From Microbacterium sp. 2FI (GTDB taxonomy: Bacteria > Actinomycetota > Actinomycetes > Actinomycetales > Microbacteriaceae): DNA of 64,000 nt. The translations under genes were made by a program, and so were the position numbers. Below, in pieces: positions 8,014 to 16,601 of the stretch. Location: positions 1 through 64,000 of the forward strand of contig NZ_SCMR01000019.1 of assembly GCF_005502885.1 (NCBI RefSeq). Direction: 5' to 3'. The notes beneath the pieces are model-generated. The model was not told the DNA's origin, made no database searches, and saw nothing but the letters and a program-made list of their open reading frames with translations. Each line of letters starts with the position of its first letter. Position 1 is the first letter of the stretch.

Positions 8014-9476
8014 TGACCAAAGAGCTCCGCCGTCTCAGCCTCCTGATGCTGTTCATGTTCGTCGCGCTGTTCGCGTCCACCAGCTGGATCCAGGTGGTGC
8101 AGGCCGAGGCCCTCGCCCAGAACCCGCGCAACACCCGCGCGCTCTACGACTCGTACGAGGTGCAGCGCGGCTCGATCATCGCGAGCGGCTCGGCGATCGC
8201 CTCTTCCGTGCCCTCGAACGACGTCTACAGCTGGCAGCGGGTGTACACGGATGCCGAGATGTGGGCGCCGGTGACGGGCTACATCAATCCGGCCCTGGGT
8301 CCAGGCTCCGTCACCGGGATCGAGCAGGCGATGAACCAGGTTCTCAGCGGCACCGCCGGCTCGCAGTTCCTCTCTCGCCTCGACCGCATCATCACCGGTC
8401 AGCAACCGCGGGGATCGAACGTCGTGCTCTCTCTCGACGCCGACGTGCAGCGCGCTGCCTTCGAGGCTCTCGGCGATCTGCAGGGCGGAATCGTCGCCTA
8501 CGAGCCCGACACCGGCCGCGTGCTCGCCATGGTCACGAGCCCGAGCTACGACACGAACCTCCTCGCCTCGCACGTGGCGAGCGACGTCAACACCGCCTAC
8601 GACACGCTAGTGGCCGATCCCGCGAACCCGCTCTACAACCGTGCGATCGGGGGCGACCTCAACCCGCCCGGCTCGACGTTCAAGCTCGTGGTGGCCTCGG
8701 CCGCCCTCTCGTCGGGTGAGTACACGCCCACCTCGATGCTGCCGAACCCCGCGGTGTATCAGCTGCCCCAGTCGAGCAGTGTCGTGTACAACGCCAGCGG
8801 CGGCGCGTGCGGTCCCGGTGCCGAGGTCTCCATCGCCGATGCGCTGCGGCTGAGCTGCAACATCCCGTTCGCGGAGCTCGCGGTCGAACTCGGCGACAAC
8901 GCCATCCGCGAAGAGGCCGAGAAGTTCGGCTTCAACGCCGCGTTCGAGCTGCCGCTGGTCTCGACGCCCTCGAGCTACCCGCGGGCCCTCGACGATCCGC
9001 AGACCGCGCTCACGGGATTCGGCCAGGGGCAGGTCACGGCGACCCCCCTCCAGATGGCGATGGTCTCGGGCGGCATCGCCAACGGCGGCGTCGTCATGAA
9101 TCCCCGCATGGTGGACCGCGTCATCGGCCCCGACCTCTCGGTGCAGGAGACGATGGAGAGCACCGAGTACGGTCGCGCCCTCGACGAGGACATCGCCGCC
9201 GAGCTCGTGGCCATGATGGTCGCCAATGTCAGTGACGGTGCGGCATCGGGTGCAAGAATAGACGGGGTCGACGTGGCCGGTAAGACCGGGACGGCCGAGA
9301 ACGGCGCGGGCGACCCGTACACCCTGTGGTTCACCGGATTCGCACCTGCGGACGATCCGCAGGTCGCCGTGGCCGTCGTCGTCGAAGACGGCGGCGGGCA
9401 AGGACAATCCGGAAGCGGTAACACCATCGCGGCGCCGATCGCGAAGAAGGTCATGGAGGCGGTGCTGACGAGATGA
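8013..9476 (+). CDS. pbpA: Class B penicillin-binding protein (PbpA)
   Basis: 487 residues: one N-terminal transmembrane anchor (about 8-27), a short N-terminal pedestal (about 45-165), and a transpeptidase domain (about 170-487) with the active-site Ser in PGSTFK, the SCN motif and KTGT near the C-terminus (GKTGTAENG). It crosslinks peptidoglycan peptides in the periplasm-like space as partner of the upstream SEDS protein. The start GTG overlaps the rodA stop (TAGTG), and the end overlaps pknA by ATGA. Confidence 0.96.
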   Translation: MTKELRRLSLLMLFMFVALFASTSWIQVVQAEALAQNPRNTRALYDSYEVQRGSIIASGSAIASSVPSNDVYSWQRVYTDAEMWAPVTGYINPALGPGSVTGIEQAMNQVLSGTAGSQFLSRLDRIITGQQPRGSNVVLSLDADVQRAAFEALGDLQGGIVAYEPDTGRVLAMVTSPSYDTNLLASHVASDVNTAYDTLVADPANPLYNRAIGGDLNPPGSTFKLVVASAALSSGEYTPTSMLPNPAVYQLPQSSSVVYNASGGACGPGAEVSIADALRLSCNIPFAELAVELGDNAIREEAEKFGFNAAFELPLVSTPSSYPRALDDPQTALTGFGQGQVTATPLQMAMVSGGIANGGVVMNPRMVDRVIGPDLSVQETMESTEYGRALDEDIAAELVAMMVANVSDGAASGARIDGVDVAGKTGTAENGAGDPYTLWFTGFAPADDPQVAVAVVVEDGGGQGQSGSGNTIAAPIAKKVMEAVLTR

Positions 9477-11203
9477 GACCGACGCAGGGTGTGACCTTCG
9501 GCGGCCGTTACGAGCTGGATTCGCGGATCGCGATCGGCGGCATGGGCGAGGTGTGGGAGGCGACCGACCACGTCATCGGCCGCACCGTCGCGATCAAGAT
9601 CCTCAAAGACGAGTACATGGGCGATCCCGGGTTCCTCGAGCGCTTCCGCGCCGAGGCCCGTCACGCCGCGCTCGTCAACCACGAGGGCATCGCGAGCGTC
9701 TTCGACTACGGCGAGGAGAACGGCAGCGCCTTCCTCGTCATGGAGCTCGTCCCCGGCGAGGCCCTCTCGACGATCATCGAGCGAGACGGCTCGCTCGGCG
9801 CCGACAAGACGCTCGACATCGTCGCGCAGACCTCGGCCGCCCTCCAGGCGGCGCACGCCGCCGGCCTCGTGCACCGTGACATCAAGCCGGGAAACCTGCT
9901 GATCACGCCCGACGGGCGCGTCAAGATCACCGACTTCGGCATCGCCCGCATCGCCGACCAGGTGCCGCTCACCGCCACCGGCCAGGTGATGGGAACCGTG
10001 CAGTACCTCTCGCCGGAACAGGCGTCGGGACACCCGGCGTCGCCGGCGACCGACACCTACTCGCTCGGCATCGTCGCGTACGAATGCCTCGCGGGCCGTC
10101 GCCCCTTCACGGGCGAGTCGCAGGTGGCGATCGCGATGGCGCAGATCAACGAGCAGCCCCCGCCGCTGCCGCCGACCGTGGCCGTTCCGGTGCAGAACCT
10201 CGTCATGGCGATGATCGCCAAGAAGCCCGAGGACCGACCCGCATCGTCTGCCGTCGTCGCGCGTGCCGCGAGCGCGCTGCGCCGCGGGGACGTCGCAGCC
10301 GCGGCTGCCGCCGTGCCCGCGATCGCGGCCGGCACCGCCGTCGGCGACGACATGACGCAGCTGCTCACGCCGGCGGGCGACACCGCCGCGGCGACCCAGC
10401 TCATGCCGGCGGCACCCCCCGTCGACGACGAGGGCGAGAAGAAGAAGCGCAGCCCGTGGACCTGGCCGCTCATCGCCCTGATCGTGCTGCTGCTCCTCGT
10501 GCTCGGCGGAACCATCTGGGCGCTGCTGGCGAACCCGGGCGACGATGCCGACCCGACGCCGACCTCGACCTCGACCTCCGCGTCGGCGACGCCCACCCCC
10601 TCCGACACGCCGACCCCGACTCCCACCGAGGAGCGTATCGACGTCACTGCGCTCGCGCTCGAGGGCAAGACCTGCGACGAGGCGCGCGGCATCCTCGACG
10701 GCGCCGACCTCGTCACCGACTGCCGCACGGGCAACGCGGCGCCCACCTCGGGCGAGGTGGGTCTCGTCTACGACGTGAACCCGACCGGCCGCGTCGAGCC
10801 CGGCACGACCATCGTGCTGACGGCGTACGGTGACCAGGTCGCGATGCCCGCGCCGGGCGCCCCGACGCTCAGCGCCGCCGAGGTGGCACCGGGCGGAACG
10901 ATCACCGTGAACTGGCAGGGCTACAGCTGCCCCGCCGGTGAGGGCTCGCCGAGCGCGTACAACCTGTCGGCGACCAATGGAACGTTCACGAACGGCCAGT
11001 CGACGTCTGCGTTCGGCAACGCCGACCGCACCGCCGAGATCACCGTGCCCAACAACGCCACCGGCACGCTCATCGTGACCTACACGGTGACGTGCACGGG
11101 CGGGCCGTCGGGTGACCGAACCTCGGGAGCATCTCCCGAGGCCACGGCGACGATCGTCGCCCCGGCACCCCCCGACGGTGACGACGACACGACCGAACCG
11201 TAA
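9473..11203 (+). CDS. pknA: Transmembrane Ser/Thr protein kinase, PknA-like
   Basis: The 576-residue protein starts with a complete Hanks-type kinase domain (about 10-270): glycine loop GGMGEVW, VAIKIL lysine, HRDIKPGN catalytic loop and DFGIA. After an Ala-rich juxtamembrane stretch comes one transmembrane helix (about 325-350), a Thr/Pro/Ser linker, one PASTA-like module (about 385-455) and a Fn3/Ig-like beta domain to the C-terminus. Mycobacterial PknA has almost no such ectodomain, so this is an elaborated version. It controls growth and division by phosphorylating wall-synthesis proteins. A hairpin follows the stop, separating it from pknB. Confidence 0.92.
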   Translation: MRPTQGVTFGGRYELDSRIAIGGMGEVWEATDHVIGRTVAIKILKDEYMGDPGFLERFRAEARHAALVNHEGIASVFDYGEENGSAFLVMELVPGEALSTIIERDGSLGADKTLDIVAQTSAALQAAHAAGLVHRDIKPGNLLITPDGRVKITDFGIARIADQVPLTATGQVMGTVQYLSPEQASGHPASPATDTYSLGIVAYECLAGRRPFTGESQVAIAMAQINEQPPPLPPTVAVPVQNLVMAMIAKKPEDRPASSAVVARAASALRRGDVAAAAAAVPAIAAGTAVGDDMTQLLTPAGDTAAATQLMPAAPPVDDEGEKKKRSPWTWPLIALIVLLLLVLGGTIWALLANPGDDADPTPTSTSTSASATPTPSDTPTPTPTEERIDVTALALEGKTCDEARGILDGADLVTDCRTGNAAPTSGEVGLVYDVNPTGRVEPGTTIVLTAYGDQVAMPAPGAPTLSAAEVAPGGTITVNWQGYSCPAGEGSPSAYNLSATNGTFTNGQSTSAFGNADRTAEITVPNNATGTLIVTYTVTCTGGPSGDRTSGASPEATATIVAPAPPDGDDDTTEP

Positions 11204-11212
11204 GCCCGCAGA

Positions 11213-11242
11213 GGTGTCGCCCGGCGGAGGTCGGGCGACACC
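11213..11242 (+). terminator. Hairpin between pknA and pknB
   Basis: An 11-bp perfect stem (11213-11223 with 11232-11242, GGTGTCGCCCG arm) with an 8-nt loop starts ten bases after the pknA stop. No U-tract follows, but position and strength suggest termination or attenuation before pknB. Confidence 0.65.
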
Positions 11243-11248
11243 CTCGGC

Positions 11249-11254
11249 TAGGGT
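11249..11254 (+). promoter_or_regulatory. Possible -10 box for pknB
   Basis: TAGGGT follows the pknA hairpin and fits the actinobacterial TANNNT pattern; it would start a ~20-nt leader before the GTG at 11282. No good -35 is visible, so this is tentative. Confidence 0.35.
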
Positions 11255-11281
11255 TGCTTGTGTTCCATGCAGGGAGTGACC

Positions 11282-12982
11282 GTGACAGCTGAGCCGCGCG
11301 TGCTTTCGGGGCGCTATCGCCTCGACGAGCCCATCGGTCGTGGTGGCATGGCAAGCGTCTATCGGGGGTATGACCTGACTCTGGGCCGCGACATCGCGGT
11401 GAAGATCCTTGATCGCGACCTCGCCGTCGACAACGCCTTCCGCACCCGGTTCCGGCTCGAAGCGCAGGCCGCCTCCCGCATGGCCAATCCGACGATCGTC
11501 CGCGTCTACGACGCCGGCGAAGACTCCGAGACGATGCCCGACGGCGTGATCCGCCCGGTTCCGTTCATCGTGATGGAACTCGTCAAGGGCCGCCTCCTGA
11601 AAGACATCATCACCGAAGGCCCCGTTCCCGTCGCCGACTCGGTGCGCTACGTCGACGGCATCCTGGAAGCCCTCGAGTACTCGCACCGTGCCGGCGTCGT
11701 CCACCGCGACATCAAGCCCGGCAACGTCATGGTCACCGATGCCGGCCAGATCAAGGTCATGGACTTCGGCATCGCGCGTGCGGTGTCGGACGGATCGTCG
11801 ACGGTCGCCGAGACTACCCAGATCCTCGGCACGGCCGCGTATTTCTCGCCCGAACAGGCCAAGGGTGAGCCGGTCGACGCGCGCGCCGACCTCTATTCGA
11901 CCGGCGTCGTGCTGTACGAGCTGCTCACGGGGCGCCAGCCCTTCCGGGGCGAGTCGCCGGTCGCCGTCGCGTACCAGCACGTGAGCGAGGCGCCGCTCCC
12001 GCCGTCCGAGATCCGCGAGACGGTCCCGCGCGCCCTCGACGCGGTCGCGCTTCGCGCCCTGGCGAAAGATCCCTTCCAGCGGTACCAGGACGCGGCGTCG
12101 TTCCGCGAGGCACTCGATGCGACGATCGACGGCCGCTCCCCGTCCAAGCGGCAGGTCGGCGCGCTCACGAGCGAGCTGTACGGCCCCAATCCGCGACAGG
12201 CCGCCGAGACGGCTCGGTCGCTGCGTCAGCTGAGCACAGACACCACGATGAAGCGCACGCAGGCAGGACCCCCTGTCGCGTGGATCTGGGCGGGCATCGG
12301 CATCCTCGCCGTGCTGCTGATCTCGGTGCTGTTCTGGGTGCTGTCGATCCGCTCGGCCCCCGGCGAGGTTCCCTCGAACGCCCGCGTCGTCCCGAACGTG
12401 GCGGGGATGACCTACGAGCGGGCGAACACCGAGCTCGCGACGAACGACCTTCTCGCCTTCCGCGTCGACGAGGAGAATGCCGACGTCGCCGAAGGCAACG
12501 TCATCCGCACCGACCCCGAGGCCGGCGCCGCGGTGAGCCCCGATCAGACGGTGCGCGTCTACGTGTCGACCGGCCTGGAGGTGGCGACCGTCCCGACCCT
12601 CGAGGGCTTGGGGCAGGATGCCGCCACCAAGGCGCTCACGGACGCCGGTCTCGCCCTCGGCACGGTCACCTCGCGCAACGACCCCGATCTCCCGGGCGGC
12701 ACCGTGATCTCGGCCGATCAGACGGCAGGATCGTCGATCGCGCTGGGGACGGCGGTGAACCTCGTGGTCGCCTCGGGTCGCGTCACCATCAACGATGTCA
12801 CGGGGTACACCGTAGAGGCGGCCGAACGCGAACTCGACGGCGTCGGGCTCACCGTCCTCACCCAGGAGGACACCGCGTGCCCGGCCGCCGCGCCCCCGAC
12901 CGTGTCGTCGCAGTCACTGCCGCCCGGAGATGTGCCGATCCACTCCGAGATCACCCTGCGCTTCTGCTCGGGAACCCCTTAG
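11282..12982 (+). CDS. pknB: Ser/Thr protein kinase PknB with three PASTA modules
   Basis: 566 residues: kinase domain (about 10-275) with [23 protein letters not shown] and DFGIA; a juxtamembrane segment containing Thr-rich STDTTMKRTQ; one transmembrane helix (about 337-357); and three extracellular PASTA modules (about 372-435, 437-503, 504-566) that in this family bind lipid II or muropeptides. It is the master regulator of wall growth. GTG 11282 was chosen because AGGGAG (11271-11276) is spaced 5 nt before it; an in-frame ATG at 11267 would lack a ribosome site. The stop overlaps the convergent trpG by 4 bp. Confidence 0.95.
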   Translation: MTAEPRVLSGRYRLDEPIGRGGMASVYRGYDLTLGRDIAVKILDRDLAVDNAFRTRFRLEAQAASRMANPTIVRVYDAGEDSETMPDGVIRPVPFIVMELVKGRLLKDIITEGPVPVADSVRYVDGILEALEYSHRAGVVHRDIKPGNVMVTDAGQIKVMDFGIARAVSDGSSTVAETTQILGTAAYFSPEQAKGEPVDARADLYSTGVVLYELLTGRQPFRGESPVAVAYQHVSEAPLPPSEIRETVPRALDAVALRALAKDPFQRYQDAASFREALDATIDGRSPSKRQVGALTSELYGPNPRQAAETARSLRQLSTDTTMKRTQAGPPVAWIWAGIGILAVLLISVLFWVLSIRSAPGEVPSNARVVPNVAGMTYERANTELATNDLLAFRVDEENADVAEGNVIRTDPEAGAAVSPDQTVRVYVSTGLEVATVPTLEGLGQDAATKALTDAGLALGTVTSRNDPDLPGGTVISADQTAGSSIALGTAVNLVVASGRVTINDVTGYTVEAAERELDGVGLTVLTQEDTACPAAAPPTVSSQSLPPGDVPIHSEITLRFCSGTP

Positions 12983-13620
12983 CGCGCCGCCGCGCGGCGA
13001 CGAGGACTCATCCTCGCGCCGAGGGCCGCGGCATCCGCGAAGCCGACCGTGGCCAGCCAATTGCCGAGCAGTCGATACCCGCCTTCGGTGAGCACGCTCT
13101 CGGGGTGGAACTGCACGCCCTGGATCGGCAGCGAGCGATGTGCGATGCCCATGATGACGCCGCCGTCCGTGCGGCTGGTCACCGCGAGCTCCCGTGGAAC
13201 GCTCTCGGGCTCGACCGCGAGCGAGTGGTAGCGCGTCGCTCGGAACGGGTCGGGGAGTCCGTCGTAGAGATCACCGCCGTCGTGGTGCACGAGCGAGGTC
13301 ATTCCGTGCATGAGCTCCGGTGCGTGCGCGACCGTGGCGCCGAACGCCTCCGCGATCGCCTGGTGCCCGAGGCACACGCCGAGGAGCGGGGTGCGCGAAA
13401 CCGCTGCCGAGCGCACGACCTCGATCGACGCTCCTGCGGCGGCAGGGGTTCCCGGACCCGGCGACACCAGCACGCCCCGGTACCCCGCGATCGCCGCTGA
13501 TGCGTCTGCGACGGCATCCGCCTCAACGAGATCCGTGTCGGCGCCGAGCTCGTGGAGATAGCCGACGAGGGTGTGGACGAAGCTGTCGTGGTTGTCGACC
13601 ACGAGGATCGGCGCGCTCAT
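12979..13620 (-). CDS. pabA: Class I glutamine amidotransferase, anthranilate/aminodeoxychorismate synthase component II
   Basis: 213 residues with the full GATase1 triad: Cys in GVCLGHQAI, His and Glu in VQFHPES, plus the oxyanion SPGPGTP stretch. It hydrolyses glutamine and channels ammonia to a chorismate-using partner, giving anthranilate (TrpG) or aminodeoxychorismate (PabA). The synteny with pknB is that of mycobacterial trpG, which may serve both pathways; no component I is nearby, so the choice between trpG and pabA is open. It is convergent with pknB, overlapping it by 4 bp. Confidence 0.9.
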   Translation of the reverse strand: MSAPILVVDNHDSFVHTLVGYLHELGADTDLVEADAVADASAAIAGYRGVLVSPGPGTPAAAGASIEVVRSAAVSRTPLLGVCLGHQAIAEAFGATVAHAPELMHGMTSLVHHDGGDLYDGLPDPFRATRYHSLAVEPESVPRELAVTSRTDGGVIMGIAHRSLPIQGVQFHPESVLTEGGYRLLGNWLATVGFADAAALGARMSPRRRAAAR

Positions 13621-13639
13621 CTCGGAGGCGATGCCGCGG

Positions 13640-13795
13640 TCACGTGACGGTGACTTCCTGCGGGTTGACGAACTGGCTCACCCACGGAAACACGTAGAAG
13701 AGGAGTCCGTAGAGAACCGCCGCGACGAGCACGAGGAGGATGATCGCGCGCAGCCACCACGGGCCGGGAAGGATGCGCCAGAGCCCCGCGTACAT
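13640..13795 (-). CDS. Small single-pass membrane protein downstream of sortase
   Basis: 51 residues beginning MYAGLWRILPGPWWLRAIIL: a short amphipathic Trp-rich N-terminus, one long hydrophobic helix (about 16-42) and a polar tail. Its ATG overlaps the sortase stop by one base (TGATG on the minus strand), so it is translationally coupled. Function is unknown; it could be an accessory subunit of the sortase or of wall assembly. Confidence 0.8.
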   Translation of the reverse strand: MYAGLWRILPGPWWLRAIILLVLVAAVLYGLLFYVFPWVSQFVNPQEVTVT

Positions 13796-14607
13796 CACAC
13801 CACCGTCCCGGTGAGCGAGGCCGGCTCGCCCGCCGACCGAGGTGTGAACGACTCGAACACGCTGTAAGCGACGATGCGCTCCGCGAGCGAGTACATCGGA
13901 CTGCAGCTCGTCATGGTCATGTACGCGGTCCCGGCAGGAACATCCAGGGCCTGCGGCACCGGAAGCAGCACTTCCACCTGATCGGGCGTGACGTACTCGA
14001 GCGTGCGGAAGCGGTACGTGTACCAGCCGCCTTCGGTCTCGACGACGATGGCGTCGCCGACCTGGAGCTCGGCGATGCGGTTGAAGGGCTTCCCCCACGT
14101 GGTCCGGTGCGCGGCGACGGCGAAGTTGCCCGGTTCGCCCGGCATGCTCGTTCCCGGATAGTGCCCGATGCCGATGGGATCCAGGGTCCGTGCGCGCGTG
14201 ACGCCCCCCGCCATCGGAACCGCGTACTCCGAGCCGAAGCGCGGGATGTGCATGACACCGAACTCCTCGGCGTCGGCCGGCTCGGGGAGGATGATCGGCT
14301 CGGCGGTCACGGGCGCTTCGCCCGGGGCGGGCTCGACGGGAGCGTCGGCGGGCGGGACGTACTCCTGCGCCCACGTCTGCGAGAGCTCCTGGCCGGTTGC
14401 ATTCCGCTCGGCGCCGTAGATCATGTCGCCGATCCAGAGCTGCCACACCACATAGAGGAGCGTGATGACTCCGGCCGTGATGAGCACCTCGCCGATGACG
14501 CCGACGACGGACGTGCGGTGGCGCGGACGCGGCTGCGGACGCGGTTCGGCGCGAGCATCGCGACGAGAGGTCGCGCGCCCGGCGTCCCCTGCCAGCGCTT
14601 CATCCAC
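13795..14607 (-). CDS. srtE: Class E sortase
   Basis: The 270-residue protein has a basic cytoplasmic N-terminus, one transmembrane helix (about 33-58, VVGVIGEVLITAGVITLLYVVW), a Pro/Glu-rich linker and a sortase beta-barrel (about 110-260). The catalytic His is in VAAHRTT, the Cys in MTMTSCSPMYS and the Arg in AERIVAY. Class E sortases of high-GC actinobacteria recognise LAXTG-like sorting signals and couple surface proteins to peptidoglycan. It is the natural candidate to anchor secreted proteins of this strain. The GTG at 14607 lies about 7 nt after a TAGACT -10-like box. Confidence 0.93.
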   Translation of the reverse strand: MDEALAGDAGRATSRRDARAEPRPQPRPRHRTSVVGVIGEVLITAGVITLLYVVWQLWIGDMIYGAERNATGQELSQTWAQEYVPPADAPVEPAPGEAPVTAEPIILPEPADAEEFGVMHIPRFGSEYAVPMAGGVTRARTLDPIGIGHYPGTSMPGEPGNFAVAAHRTTWGKPFNRIAELQVGDAIVVETEGGWYTYRFRTLEYVTPDQVEVLLPVPQALDVPAGTAYMTMTSCSPMYSLAERIVAYSVFESFTPRSAGEPASLTGTVV

Positions 14608-14613
14608 AGGGGG

Positions 14614-14655
14614 AGTCTAGTCAGCGCAGGCTGTGGCCCGGCTGGCAGTTAGACT
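14614..14655. promoter_or_regulatory. Back-to-back TAGACT -10 boxes for srtE and crgA
   Basis: The 54-bp gap between srtE and crgA contains TAGACT on the minus strand (14614-14619) and TAGACT on the plus strand (14650-14655). Each would start transcription at or next to the first codon (14607 and 14662), suggesting leaderless transcripts. -35 elements are weak. Confidence 0.45.
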
Positions 14656-14661
14656 GTCGGA

Positions 14662-14895
14662 ATGGCACGCAAGGACGACGACACGCTCATCGAGCGCGCA
14701 GAGGGTGAAGCCGCACCCAACCCCGTTTGGTTCAAGCCGATCATGATCGGTCTGATGCTCGTCGGGCTGGTCTGGGTACTCGTCTTCTACCTGAGCAACA
14801 TGGCGTACCCGATCCCCGACATCGGTCCGTGGAACCTCGTGATCGGCTTCGGCATCGCCTTCATCGGCTTCCTCATGACCACGCGCTGGCGGTAG
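14662..14895 (+). CDS. crgA: Cell division protein CrgA
   Basis: A 77-residue protein with a charged N-terminus and two transmembrane helices (about 25-47 and 57-73), including the family stretch NPVWFKPIMIGLMLVGLVWV and the C-terminal TTRWR. CrgA sits at the septum, binds FtsZ and FtsI-type proteins and helps place or time division in actinobacteria. The position two genes from pknB matches the conserved origin-proximal order. A strong terminator follows. Confidence 0.95.
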   Translation: MARKDDDTLIERAEGEAAPNPVWFKPIMIGLMLVGLVWVLVFYLSNMAYPIPDIGPWNLVIGFGIAFIGFLMTTRWR

Positions 14896-14912
14896 CCGGC
14901 ATCCCACCTTCC

Positions 14913-14938
14913 GAAAGCCCCGGTCCACCGGGGCTTTC
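14913..14938 (+). terminator. Terminator of crgA
   Basis: Perfect 11-bp stem GAAAGCCCCGG / CCGGGGCTTTC with a 4-nt loop (14924-14927), 17 bases after the crgA stop. The TTTC arm gives a short U-run. Confidence 0.85.
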
Positions 14939-14950
14939 GTGTTCCCGGGA

Positions 14951-14974
14951 GTTGTTAACAGGGTTGTTAACAGG
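14951..14974. repeat. Perfect tandem 12-mer GTTGTTAACAGG x2
   Basis: Two exact head-to-tail copies (14951-14962, 14963-14974), each with a GTTAAC palindromic core, in an AT-richer pocket next to DnaA boxes. GTTAAC also appears once inside oriC (near 27380). Confidence 0.9.
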
Positions 14975-15006
14975 TGTGAATTACACGAGTGTCATTCATC
15001 CCCAGC

Positions 15007-15027
15007 TGTGGATGAACCTGTGGATAA
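15007..15027 (-). promoter_or_regulatory. DnaA-box doublet outside oriC
   Basis: On the minus strand a perfect box TTATCCACA (15019-15027) and a one-mismatch box TCATCCACA (15007-15015) lie in the same orientation three bases apart. The oriC doublet at 27565-27584 has the same GG spacing context. It ends two bases before the rhomboid stop codon. Confidence 0.75.
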
Positions 15028-15028
15028 G

Positions 15029-15919
15029 TCAGCCGAGGACGAACTGGGGCAGCAGCACCGGCACGAACAGCAGCCCGACCAGGCCCGCCCCGACCGCGAC
15101 CAGCAGCCAGACCTGCAGGTTCCGCTGGCGGGTCCCGCGGGTTCGGGCGTAGATCAAGCCGACGAGGGCACCGACGACGAGCCCGCCGACGTGCGCCTGC
15201 CACGACACGTTGAAGCCGGGGATGAACCCGATCACCAGGTTGATGCCGAGCACGATCGCGATTCCGGCGACGTTCGCCCCGAGGTGGCGGCCGATCACGA
15301 GCAGCGCGCCGAAGAGTCCGAAGATCGCGCCCGACGCGCCGACGACGGGCGTGCCGAACGACAACAGCGTCACCGCGACCGAGCCGCCCAGTGTGCTGAG
15401 CAGGTAGAGGGTGAGGAACCGCCCGCGCCCGAGCAGCGGCTCGAGGCTCCGCCCGATCATCCAGAGCGCGAGCATATTGAGGCCGACGTGCCAGAAGCTC
15501 GAGTGGACGAGCGCCACCGTGAACAGGCGCCACGGCTCGAACGATCCGCTCATACCGGGGTAGATCAGCGGCGCCCAGAACAGCAGCGCGTTCTCGATGA
15601 TGCGACCGAGCCCAGGGATGAGACCGAGCAGGTAGGAGAACGCGGTGATCCCGACGATCGCATAGGTCACGACCGGGCGGCCGTCGTACGCGACGAGGGC
15701 GCGGGGTCGTGACCACCGCCGTTCCGCCTTGCGCTGCGCAGGCGTCGCCGCCTGCTGCTGTGCGCGCAGGCACTCCGGGCACACCACTCCCACGGGCGCC
15801 TGGGTCTGGCACTCGGGGCAGATGGTGCGCAGGCATCGCTGGCAGAGCACGAAACTCTGCCGGTCGGGATGCCGGTAGCAGAAGTTGTCGCTGTTGCGAC
15901 GGAACTGGTCGGTGGTCAC
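15029..15919 (-). CDS. Rhomboid-family intramembrane serine protease with zinc-ribbon N-terminus
   Basis: 296 residues. The N-terminal ~60 residues form a cysteine-rich zinc-binding region (FCYRHPDRQSFVLCQRC, CPEC pairs). Six or more transmembrane helices follow, with the rhomboid elements HVGLNMLALW, the catalytic Ser in GASGAIFGLFG and the catalytic His in AHVGGLVVGAL. Rhomboids cleave transmembrane substrates inside the membrane; the target is unknown. GTG 15919 starts exactly before the zinc ribbon and 13 bp after the ppiA stop, so it may be transcribed with ppiA. Confidence 0.92.
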   Translation of the reverse strand: MTTDQFRRNSDNFCYRHPDRQSFVLCQRCLRTICPECQTQAPVGVVCPECLRAQQQAATPAQRKAERRWSRPRALVAYDGRPVVTYAIVGITAFSYLLGLIPGLGRIIENALLFWAPLIYPGMSGSFEPWRLFTVALVHSSFWHVGLNMLALWMIGRSLEPLLGRGRFLTLYLLSTLGGSVAVTLLSFGTPVVGASGAIFGLFGALLVIGRHLGANVAGIAIVLGINLVIGFIPGFNVSWQAHVGGLVVGALVGLIYARTRGTRQRNLQVWLLVAVGAGLVGLLFVPVLLPQFVLG

Positions 15920-15932
15920 GAAGGCGGGATGC

Positions 15933-16505
15933 CTAGACCGCGACGATGTCGACCGACTGCAGCACGACCGGCTCGAGGGGGCGGTCGCCGGCAGCGGTCG
16001 GCACGTCGCTGATCGTGTCGACGACGGCCTTCGAGGCGTCATCGGCGACCTCGCCGAAGATCGTGTGCTTGCCCTGCAGCCACTCGGGACCGCGGCCACC
16101 CTGGCCGGGGACGGTGATGAAGAACTGCGAGCCGTTGGTGCCTTCGGCCTTGCCCGTGATCGCGTTGCGGCGGAGTCCGGCGTTGGCCATCGCGAGCTTG
16201 TACGGCGCGGTGAAGGTCAGTTCGGGGCTGATCTCGTCGTCGAAGTTGTAGCCGGGTCCGCCGACACCCTGACCGAGCGGGTCGCCGCCCTGGATCATGA
16301 AGCCCGCGATGATGCGGTGGAAGACGACGTCCTTGTAGAGGGGACCCTCGCCCGGCTTGCCGGTGGCGGGGTTCGTCCACGATCCGGTGCCGTCGGCGAG
16401 GCCGATGAAGTTCTGGACGGTACGAGGGGCGTGGTCGCCGAAGAGGTTGACGACGATGTCGCCGTAGTTGGTGTGGAAGGTGGCGACGGCTGTGTGAAGC
16501 GGCAT
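15933..16505 (-). CDS. ppiA: Peptidyl-prolyl cis-trans isomerase, cyclophilin type
   Basis: 190 residues with the cyclophilin core: FHRIIAGFMIQGGDP (catalytic Arg and Phe region), GSQFFITV and HTIFGEV. No signal peptide, so it acts in the cytoplasm to speed prolyl isomerisation during folding. Located between the origin tRNAs and crgA as in other actinobacteria. ATG 16505 gives the standard family N-terminus (HTAVATFHTNYGDI). Confidence 0.95.
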   Translation of the reverse strand: MPLHTAVATFHTNYGDIVVNLFGDHAPRTVQNFIGLADGTGSWTNPATGKPGEGPLYKDVVFHRIIAGFMIQGGDPLGQGVGGPGYNFDDEISPELTFTAPYKLAMANAGLRRNAITGKAEGTNGSQFFITVPGQGGRGPEWLQGKHTIFGEVADDASKAVVDTISDVPTAAGDRPLEPVVLQSVDIVAV

Positions 16506-16601
16506 TCTGCCATTCTTCCAGAGTTCTGTACAACCTCTCCCGCGTGCGGCCCTGTCTGGCAAGATGGGTGAACCAGATCCCCGTCCGATTGGGAGGGCAC
16601 C

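Noticed and set aside
8975..11980. 1,001-codon minus-strand open frame over pbpA-pknA-pknB
   Set aside because: Lies opposite three well-supported genes with intact catalytic motifs; itself shows no family feature.
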